In this document: positions 1-5,415 of the stretch, piece after piece
Layout: each line of letters opens with the position of its first letter
Numbering within the stretch: position 1 is the first letter of the stretch
Assembly: GCA_947627405.1 (NCBI GenBank)
Contig: CANQVY010000065.1
Location: 1 to 6,820 of the forward strand
DNA: 6,820 bases
From: an uncultured Bacilli bacterium
Lineage (GTDB): Bacteria; Bacillota_I; Bacilli_A; RF39; UBA660
Direction of reading: 5' to 3'
Notes under the pieces: generated by a model
What the model was told of the DNA's origin: nothing
Databases searched by the model: none
What the model saw: the letters and a program-made list of their open reading frames with translations, nothing else
Made by a program: the position numbers and the translations under genes

Positions 1-2211
1 GGATACAATGTTTTATATCCAATGGGTTGGGATGCTTTTGGAGCACCTGCTGAACAATATGCAATTAAAAATCACATTCATCCAAAAGATGCAGTAAAAG
101 AAAATATTAAAACTTTTAAAGGGCAAATGAAAGATTTAGGATTTTCTTTTGACTGGTCACGTGAATTTTCAACAACAGATCCAGAATATTATAAATGGAC
201 GCAATGGCAATTCTTACAATTTTATAAACATAATATGGCTTATAAAGATACAATACCAGTCAATTGGTGTCCATCTTGTAAAACAGTACTTTCAAATGAA
301 GATGCAGCTGGAGGAGTATGTGAAAGATGTGGTACAGAAGTTATTCAAAAAGAAAAATCTCAATGGATGCTTCGCATGAGCGATTATGCAGAAGATTTGC
401 TTAAAGGATTAGATGATACCAATTTCGCAGATCGTGTGAAATTAGGACAAATCAATTGGATAGGAAAATCAACGGGAGTAGAAGTAGATATTGATATCAT
501 TGGAGGAGGAAAATTTTCTATATTTACAACTTGTATTGAAACAATCTATGGAATTACATTTTTTGTTATTGCTCCAGATGGTAAATTAATAAAGGAATTA
601 ATGCCAAGAGTAGAAAATAAAGAAGAGGTAGAAGCTTATATTAATGAAACAGCTAAAAAATCTGATTTAGATCGAACAGAACTAAATAAAGAAAAATCAG
701 GTGTAGAAATTAAAGGAATACGTGCGATCAATCCAGTAAATGGAAAAGAAGTTCCTGTTTTCTTAGGAGATTTTGTTTTAGGAGATTATGGAACAGGTGC
801 GGTTATGGCAGTACCAACTCATGATCAAAGAGATTTTGAATACGCTAAAGAACACAATATTGAAATGATTCAAGTTATAGATGGGGCTGATGTTCATGAC
901 AGAGCTTTTGAAAAACATGACTACTTAGGAAAGGGTTGTAAGTTGATTAATTCTGAAGAATTTAATGGCTTAACCGTAGAAGAGGCAAAAATTGCGATTA
1001 CCAAAAAACTAGTAAATATGGGCATTGCAAGAGAGGTAAATAATTATAAAATGCGTGATTGGATCTTTTCACGACAAAGATTCTGGGGAGAACCTATTCC
1101 AATGATTTATTGTGAACATTGTGGATGGCAACCGATGGATGAAAAAGATTTACCATTATTACTTCCAGATGTGGCAGAATATGAACCAACAGATACGGGA
1201 GAATCTCCACTTGCTAAAATTACAGACTGGGTCAATACAACTTGTCCAAAATGTGGAAAGCCTGCAAAAAGAGAAACAGATACAATGCCAAACTGGGCAG
1301 GTTCAAGTTGGTATTTTCTAAGATTTATGGATCCTCATAACAAAAAAGAATTTGCTAGTATGGAAGCAATGAAATATTGGAATAAAGTTGATTGGTATAA
1401 TGGGGGAATGGAGCATACAGCTAGACACTTATTGTATGCAAGATTTTGGGTACAATTTTTATACAATATTGGACTTGTGCCACATAAGGAAATGATATGG
1501 ACTCGAGTAAGCCATGGTATGGTACTTGGTTCAAACAATGAAAAAATGTCTAAATCGAAAGGCAATGTAATTAATCCGGATGATATCATAAAAGAATATG
1601 GTGCAGACACTTTACGTGTATATGAAATGTTTATGGGAGATTATACACAAGATGCTCCTTGGAGTACCGATTCATTAAGAGGGTGCAAACGATTTATTGA
1701 TAAAGTCATTCGATTAAAAGAAAAAGTAAATGATCAATCTGGATATTCTAAAGATTTAGAATCACTAATTCATAAGAGTATTAAGAAAGTCGGAAATGAT
1801 TTAGTTACGCTTGCTTATAACACAGCTATTTCTACATTGATGATCTTAACCAATGCTTATGAAGAAAAAGAAAGCATAACCAAAGAAGAATATCGCTTAC
1901 TATTAACTTTATTAAATCCAATTGCTCCTCATATTACAGAAGAGTTAAATGAGGAATTAGGTTATACTCCAATTTGTGAATCCACTTGGCCAGAATATGA
2001 TGAGGCAAAAACGATCGATAATGAAAAAACAATTGCAGTACAAGTCAATGGGAAAGTAAGATCTACAATTACAATCTCCATAGAGGAGGAAGAAGAAAGA
2101 GTCAAAGAGAAAGCATTAAATGATGAGAAAGTAAAAAATCATATTGAAGGAAAAGAAATTGTAAAAGTGATAGTCATTAAAAACAAAATTGTAAACATTG
2201 TGGTAAAATAA
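1..2211 (+). CDS. leuS: Leucyl-tRNA synthetase, 5'-truncated by the window edge
   Basis: Charges tRNA-Leu with leucine in the cytosol (class I synthetase). The frame is open from base 1, so the gene starts upstream; roughly 70 residues carrying the HIGH-type motif should be missing. Seen here: the GYNVLYPMGWDAFGAPAEQYA-like block at the edge; a zinc module with CxxC pairs at 268-279 and 319-330; a full-length CP1 editing domain of about 200 residues (from the WIGKS at about 457 to the DWIFSRQRFWG at about 1060); a second pair of CxxC knuckles at 1111-1122 and 1243-1254; the KMSKS ATP-binding loop at 1543-1557; an anticodon-binding helical domain; and a C-terminal domain opening with AVQVNGKVR. 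There is no leucine-specific insert before KMSKS, as in Bacillus. The editing motif normally TTRPDT reads TTCIET (526-543), while the catalytic-site Asp of HDQRD (832-834) is kept. The stop codon overlaps the next gene by one base. Identification is very secure. Confidence 0.97.
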   Translation, partial: GYNVLYPMGWDAFGAPAEQYAIKNHIHPKDAVKENIKTFKGQMKDLGFSFDWSREFSTTDPEYYKWTQWQFLQFYKHNMAYKDTIPVNWCPSCKTVLSNEDAAGGVCERCGTEVIQKEKSQWMLRMSDYAEDLLKGLDDTNFADRVKLGQINWIGKSTGVEVDIDIIGGGKFSIFTTCIETIYGITFFVIAPDGKLIKELMPRVENKEEVEAYINETAKKSDLDRTELNKEKSGVEIKGIRAINPVNGKEVPVFLGDFVLGDYGTGAVMAVPTHDQRDFEYAKEHNIEMIQVIDGADVHDRAFEKHDYLGKGCKLINSEEFNGLTVEEAKIAITKKLVNMGIAREVNNYKMRDWIFSRQRFWGEPIPMIYCEHCGWQPMDEKDLPLLLPDVAEYEPTDTGESPLAKITDWVNTTCPKCGKPAKRETDTMPNWAGSSWYFLRFMDPHNKKEFASMEAMKYWNKVDWYNGGMEHTARHLLYARFWVQFLYNIGLVPHKEMIWTRVSHGMVLGSNNEKMSKSKGNVINPDDIIKEYGADTLRVYEMFMGDYTQDAPWSTDSLRGCKRFIDKVIRLKEKVNDQSGYSKDLESLIHKSIKKVGNDLVTLAYNTAISTLMILTNAYEEKESITKEEYRLLLTLLNPIAPHITEELNEELGYTPICESTWPEYDEAKTIDNEKTIAVQVNGKVRSTITISIEEEEERVKEKALNDEKVKNHIEGKEIVKVIVIKNKIVNIVVK

Positions 2212-2666
2212 TGAAAAAAAGAATAGGAATTGTATTACTCGTCATTGCATTACTTACAGGATGTAAGCATCTATCGATAGAAGATAAGATATATAGGCAA
2301 CTGGTAAAGCAGTTACAACAACAAGAAACTTTTGATCAAAAATTTCCCTTTGATATCAATATAAATATTGAAAGATTAACTAAATACGAAATTACTTATC
2401 ATTTAGTGATTGATAATTTTGATCAGGATATAAATGATATTCAAGCCATTGTCATTCATGATCAAAAAACAGAAGATGTATATCCTTCTGTAGGTATTTA
2501 TGAAGATCGAATTGATTTAACAAAAGAAAATAAAAAAGGAATTTTACTAGTTGGATATATTGATTATAAAAAAGACATAAAAAATTTTAAAGGGACATTT
2601 AAGGCTAAAATTACCTATAAAAAAGATAAGAAAGAAATAACAAAATTTTATAGTAAACAATATTAG
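2211..2666 (+). CDS. Small secreted lipoprotein, unknown function
   Basis: A 151-residue predicted lipoprotein. The N-terminus has a charged start (MKKR), a hydrophobic core and a lipobox L15-T16-G17-C18, so signal peptidase II cleavage would leave a mature chain of about 134 residues anchored to the outer face of the membrane. The mature part is rich in Lys, Ile, Asp and Tyr. Alternating hydrophobic/polar runs suggest a beta-rich fold, and it includes a PSVGIY segment followed by a GYIDYKKD segment. I do not recognise a named family. The start codon shares its A with the leuS stop (TAATG), and no strong Shine-Dalgarno precedes it, so translation is probably coupled to leuS. Seven A residues follow the ATG. 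A terminator hairpin begins inside the TAG stop, making this the last gene of the leuS transcript. Coding status and lipoprotein nature are well supported; the role is unknown. Confidence 0.85.
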   Translation: MKKRIGIVLLVIALLTGCKHLSIEDKIYRQLVKQLQQQETFDQKFPFDININIERLTKYEITYHLVIDNFDQDINDIQAIVIHDQKTEDVYPSVGIYEDRIDLTKENKKGILLVGYIDYKKDIKNFKGTFKAKITYKKDKKEITKFYSKQY

Positions 2667-2690
2667 ACATTTAAATGTCTTTTTTTTGTT
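2665..2690 (+). terminator. Intrinsic terminator of the leuS-lipoprotein transcript
   Basis: A perfect 16-nt palindrome, AGACATTTAAATGTCT (2665-2680), folds as a 6-bp stem with a TTAA loop. Its last T opens a run of eight T (2680-2687). The left arm starts at the second base of the lipoprotein stop codon, so gene end and terminator are fused. The stem is AT-rich and short, so termination may be partial. Confidence 0.75.
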
Positions 2691-2773
2691 AAAGTCAAAT
2701 GATATAGAGTTAAAAAATAAGTAAGATCAATTTTTCTACAAAATCTGAAATAAAATGAGCATAAAATGGCATT

Positions 2774-2780
2774 GGTGATC
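2774..2780 (+). promoter_or_regulatory. Shifted-register ribosome-binding site for the Cse60-family gene
   Basis: GGTGATC lies 2 nt before the ATG at 2783. It is complementary to the GATCACC part of the 16S rRNA 3' tail rather than to the usual CCTCC core, which explains the very short distance to the start codon. The site fixes the start of a gene too short for most ORF callers. Confidence 0.65.
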
Positions 2781-2782
2781 TT

Positions 2783-2956
2783 ATGAAAGTAAAGATTTTT
2801 GATTATGAATCCGAAAAAGATTTAGAGGAAGAAATAAATGATTTTATAGACGAGGAAAAAGAAGTCATTGACATAAAATATCAAGTTGCTTGTTCTATTT
2901 ATTCAGAAGAACAAATCTATTGTTTTTCGGCAATGATTTTATATAAAGAAAAATAG
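2783..2956 (+). CDS. cse60: Cse60-family small protein
   Basis: A 57-residue soluble acidic protein beginning MKVKIFDYESEKDLEEEIND and ending with a DIKYQVA block followed by YCFSAMILY. This order (a VKxFD start, an acidic DLE helix, DIKYQVA, then QIYCFSAMI-Y) matches, from memory, the Cse60 family named for a roughly 60-residue mother-cell sporulation protein of Bacillus subtilis expressed under sigma-E. Relatives also occur in bacteria not known to sporulate, and the biochemical role is not established. The predicted layout is one N-terminal helix followed by two or three strands. The start is supported by GGTGATC 2 nt upstream. The gene lies between a terminator and the flippase gene, 47 nt before the latter with no terminator between, so the two may be co-transcribed. 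I saw no convincing sigma-A promoter. A CATAAAAT (2760-2767) resembles a sigma-E -10 element but sits too close to the ribosome-binding site. Coding status is strong, family assignment good. Confidence 0.78.
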   Translation: MKVKIFDYESEKDLEEEINDFIDEEKEVIDIKYQVACSIYSEEQIYCFSAMILYKEK

Positions 2957-2977
2957 GTTTTATTAAAGATAAAAATA

Positions 2978-2986
2978 TGCTAAAAT
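2978..2986 (+). promoter_or_regulatory. Possible extended -10 promoter for the flippase gene
   Basis: TGCTAAAAT fits the extended -10 pattern TGnTATAAT with one mismatch. The best -35 at 17-bp spacing, TTTTAT (2958-2963), is poor, which extended -10 promoters tolerate. The start site would fall near 2993, leaving a very short leader that begins almost at the ribosome-binding site. In such AT-rich sequence this could be chance. Confidence 0.3.
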
Positions 2987-2994
2987 AAAATAGT

Positions 2995-3001
2995 GGTGAT
3001 C
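2995..3001 (+). promoter_or_regulatory. Shifted-register ribosome-binding site for the flippase gene
   Basis: GGTGATC again lies 2 nt before the ATG (3004), as in the gene upstream. It pairs with the same 3' tail segment of 16S rRNA and supports 3004 as the true start. Confidence 0.65.
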
Positions 3002-3003
3002 GC

Positions 3004-4644
3004 ATGAAAAAAAATTCATTTATGCAAGGTGCATTTATTGCTACTATTGGAATTGTACTTACAAAAATATTAGGAATTATATATGTTATACCATTTTATT
3101 CCATTGTAGGTAGCAGAGGAGGAGCCTTGTATGCATACGCATATAATGTTTATGAAATATTTTTAGGGATTTCTTCCGCAGGAATACCTCTTGCAATGAG
3201 TAAAATTGTTTCTGAATATTTAACAGAAGGAAATTGTTATGCAAAAGAAAGAGTTTTTAAACTTGGAAAATTAATTGCTAATGTTTTAGCTATATGTTCT
3301 TTTTTAATATTAATTATCTTTGCACCTGTTGTTGCAAAAGCCATTATTGGAAATGTAACAGGTGGAAATAGCATTGAGGATATTGTTTTTGTCATTCGAA
3401 TTATTGCAACGGCTATACTAATTATTCCATCTTTAAGTATATATAAGGGATACTTACAAGGACATAAATTTATGAGTCCATCGGCTATATCTCAAGTATT
3501 GGAACAAGTTGTTCGTGTAGTTATCATTATAGTAGGAAGCTATTTAGCAATGCGCATATTTAAATTACCACTTAAAATGGGAGTCGGAATAGCGGTTGGT
3601 GCTGCTACAATTGGAGCTTTAATCTCTTACATCTACATTCGAATTAAAACGAAGAAAAACAAAAAAGCATTAGAAATAAAAAAAGAAGATTTACACAACA
3701 AGAAGATAGAAGATAAAAAAATTATAGGGAAGTTATTATTATATGCTTTACCATTTATCATTATAGACACCCTAAAACCTTTATATAATTCCATTGATAT
3801 GGTAACTTTAGTAAAGACTTTGGCAAATCATTTGGATTATACAACATCCGTAGCCGAAGGAGTCATGGCAGTTATTTCAACATGGGGAAACAAAATAAAT
3901 ATGATCATTGTTGCTATCTCTACAGGAATTATTACTTCTTTAATTCCAAGTTTAACTTCAAGTTTAGTTCGAAAAGATATGAAAGCTGTTCGTAACAAAA
4001 TAAATGCATCTTTTCAAATGATGCTATTTGTGACAATTCCAGCAACAATAGGAATATGTTTACTAGCCAAGCCGATTTGGATGCTTTTTTATGGAAATTA
4101 TGGATATTGTGCCAGTGTACTTGCTTTTTCAATCTTTATCGCTTTATTTAACACAACTTTTACGATGGCCATTAGTATTATACAAATATTAAAAGAATAT
4201 AAAATGGTTGTTTTGTCTTTAGCATCTGGAATATTATTTAAATTGATTTTTAATATACCGAATCTTTATTTATTTGATAAATTGGGACTAGAAGCTTATT
4301 ATGGTTCTATATTTACAACAATTATGGGTTATTTTATAGGATTAATTATTTTACTAGTTTATCTAAGCAAAAAGTATAAAGTGAATTTTAAAGAAACATA
4401 CACAAGAGTATTTAAAATATTTATTTCTTCTATAGCAATGCTTATTGTGATTTTGGCATTAAAACAAGCAATACCTATCGTATCCAATCATAGAGTAATG
4501 AATGTATTCTTAATTGGAATCTACACAATAGTTGGTTTAATTGTTTATTTACTATTTACTTCTAAATTTCATTTAATTGATGAAATTTTCGGAACAAATA
4601 CAGTTAAAAATGTTTTAAAGAAATTGCGATTCAAAAAGAAATAA
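3004..4644 (+). CDS. murJ: MurJ/YtgP-type lipid II flippase (MOP superfamily)
   Basis: A 546-residue polytopic membrane protein of the MOP exporter superfamily (COG2244-like), close in length to Bacillus subtilis YtgP/MurJ (about 544). The likely role is flipping the undecaprenyl-linked peptidoglycan precursor lipid II across the cytoplasmic membrane. The N-terminal block, with KILGIIYVIPF, GGALYAYAYN and the GIPLAMSKIVSEY stretch (about 21-72), and the central motif GYLQGHKFMSPSAISQ followed by VLEQVVRV (149-172) are those of the YtgP group; SpoVB proteins differ in the first block. Long hydrophobic segments recur along the chain, consistent with 14 transmembrane helices. A Lys-rich cytosolic loop (about 213-243) separates the two halves, and the tail is basic (KKLRFKKK). 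Eight A residues follow the ATG. No terminator directly follows; the nearest is at about 4826-4855. A paralogous polysaccharide flippase cannot be excluded without comparing the rest of the genome. Confidence 0.78.
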   Translation: MKKNSFMQGAFIATIGIVLTKILGIIYVIPFYSIVGSRGGALYAYAYNVYEIFLGISSAGIPLAMSKIVSEYLTEGNCYAKERVFKLGKLIANVLAICSFLILIIFAPVVAKAIIGNVTGGNSIEDIVFVIRIIATAILIIPSLSIYKGYLQGHKFMSPSAISQVLEQVVRVVIIIVGSYLAMRIFKLPLKMGVGIAVGAATIGALISYIYIRIKTKKNKKALEIKKEDLHNKKIEDKKIIGKLLLYALPFIIIDTLKPLYNSIDMVTLVKTLANHLDYTTSVAEGVMAVISTWGNKINMIIVAISTGIITSLIPSLTSSLVRKDMKAVRNKINASFQMMLFVTIPATIGICLLAKPIWMLFYGNYGYCASVLAFSIFIALFNTTFTMAISIIQILKEYKMVVLSLASGILFKLIFNIPNLYLFDKLGLEAYYGSIFTTIMGYFIGLIILLVYLSKKYKVNFKETYTRVFKIFISSIAMLIVILALKQAIPIVSNHRVMNVFLIGIYTIVGLIVYLLFTSKFHLIDEIFGTNTVKNVLKKLRFKKK

Positions 4645-4654
4645 AGACATTTAA

Positions 4655-4774
4655 GTACCAATTGTTAAAACGCGGGAAATAATAAATCAGATTGATAAAT
4701 TTATGATTGATGGGTCAAAAATAAAAACATTATTAGTATTTTCTATTTTGATTTTAGGAATTGTTTTTAGTTAA
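4655..4774 (+). other. Short open frame ending in one hydrophobic segment; possible remnant or micro-gene
   Basis: Between the flippase and the convergent terminator lies a frame open from 4655 to a TAA at 4772-4774. The only ATG, at 4703, would give 23 residues starting MIDGSKIKTLL and ending in a single hydrophobic segment (LLVFSILILGIVFS). Codons upstream of the ATG also read plausibly as protein (KTREIINQIDKF) but have no start. I see no ribosome-binding site or convincing promoter. It could be the 3' remnant of a lost gene, a membrane micropeptide, or chance in AT-rich DNA. Confidence 0.2.
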
Positions 4775-4825
4775 TTTTGCCTAAGTATTTAAAAAAATTT
4801 ATAGAATGAATTATAATGGTCATAT

Positions 4826-4856
4826 AAAAAAAGGAAGATTTTTTTCTTCCTTTTTA
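4826..4856. terminator. Bidirectional intrinsic terminator between convergent genes
   Basis: GGAAGA (4833-4838) pairs with TCTTCC (4845-4850) around a six-T loop. The stem is extended by A-T pairs (4828-4832 with 4851-4855). On the plus strand it is followed by TTTTT; on the minus strand by seven T (4832-4826). It lies just 6 nt beyond the stop of the minus-strand lipoprotein and is the first clear stop signal after the flippase, so it can serve both transcripts. Confidence 0.82.
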
Positions 4857-4861
4857 CTTAT

Positions 4862-5398
4862 CTAATCCAAATAGAATAGATTGAAAACTTCGGTTGTACA
4901 TTGAGGTTTTATACAATTTTTTCCTTTACAAACCACATAACTACAATAGGACGCTTCTAACTTTACACGATCCTTAAAAGTTTCTTTTGTTGTTTTTAAA
5001 AAAGAATCAGCATCTCCTATGATATTCCCATTTTCATCTTTTTCAATTGTTCCATCTTCGGCAATAACCACATTTTCAAATTCTGTTTTAGATAGTAAAT
5101 TTTTATTATTGGAGTCCCCATACAATAACTCATCATTAAAATATAGATGAACCTGATAATTGGCACCTTTTATTTCTTCCTTTATGCCAAAATTACTAAT
5201 TAACAAAGAACGATGATTTTGATTATAAAAAACTTTTCCTGTTTGAAAATAAAAGTGTTTTGATTCTCCTACAAACCGATAAGTAAATTGATTCATAACA
5301 TCATGTTTAGGATCTTCTTTAAAATCAATCGTTGAATGTTTTTGGCATCCTATAAATAAACATACAATAAAAATTAAAAAGAATAAACTTTTTTTCAT
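4862..5398 (-). CDS. Lipoprotein with a C-terminal Cys-x4 array, unknown function
   Basis: A 178-residue predicted lipoprotein: MKKS start, hydrophobic core and lipobox F15-I16-G17-C18, giving a mature chain of about 161 residues on the outer membrane face. The middle is rich in Tyr, Phe, Asn and Lys with alternating strand-like runs, plus an acidic stretch DENGNIIGDAD at about 121-131. Near the C-terminus four cysteines, C152, C157, C162 and C167, are spaced exactly as C-x4-C-x4-C-x4-C. This could form two disulfides or bind a metal; I cannot say which. No named family is recognised. The gene starts 17 nt after the transferase stop, with a GGGAG ribosome-binding site (5412-5408) inside that gap, so the two form an operon. 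The bidirectional terminator lies 6 nt past its stop. Seven A residues follow the ATG. Coding status and lipoprotein nature are firm, function open. Confidence 0.85.
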   Translation of the reverse strand: MKKSLFFLIFIVCLFIGCQKHSTIDFKEDPKHDVMNQFTYRFVGESKHFYFQTGKVFYNQNHRSLLISNFGIKEEIKGANYQVHLYFNDELLYGDSNNKNLLSKTEFENVVIAEDGTIEKDENGNIIGDADSFLKTTKETFKDRVKLEASYCSYVVCKGKNCIKPQCTTEVFNLFYLD

Positions 5399-5415
5399 AA
5401 AATTTTTCTCCCGTT

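Noticed and set aside
121..140. Lineage-specific idea that UGA might encode Trp (mycoplasma-like code)
   Set aside because: All Trp codons seen in leuS, the flippase and the transferase are TGG and no gene contains an in-frame TGA, so a standard code is the better reading.
1335..1610. 91-codon minus-strand open frame inside leuS
   Set aside because: It is antisense to the conserved KMSKS region of leuS, its sequence resembles no protein, and it lacks a ribosome-binding site; a shadow of leuS codon bias.
2740..2767. Sigma-E-like promoter (AAAATCT, 13 bp, CATAAAAT) before the Cse60-family gene
   Set aside because: The -35 part is poor and the predicted start site would fall on the ribosome-binding site at 2774, so evidence is too weak to list despite the sigma-E history of the family.
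2691..2782. Search for an RNA gene or riboswitch in the spacer after the first terminator
   Set aside because: Only AT-rich sequence with no stable stem or conserved motif; at 92 nt it is also short for a riboswitch.
3932..4132. 66-codon minus-strand open frame inside the flippase gene
   Set aside because: It is antisense to continuous transmembrane coding sequence with no independent support.
5243..5398. Possible calcium-binding (dockerin/EF-hand-like) site from DENGNIIGDAD in the second lipoprotein
   Set aside because: The stretch is a single acidic loop without the full 12-residue spacing of calcium ligands or a second repeat, and such DENGN turns are common in lysine/asparagine-rich proteins.
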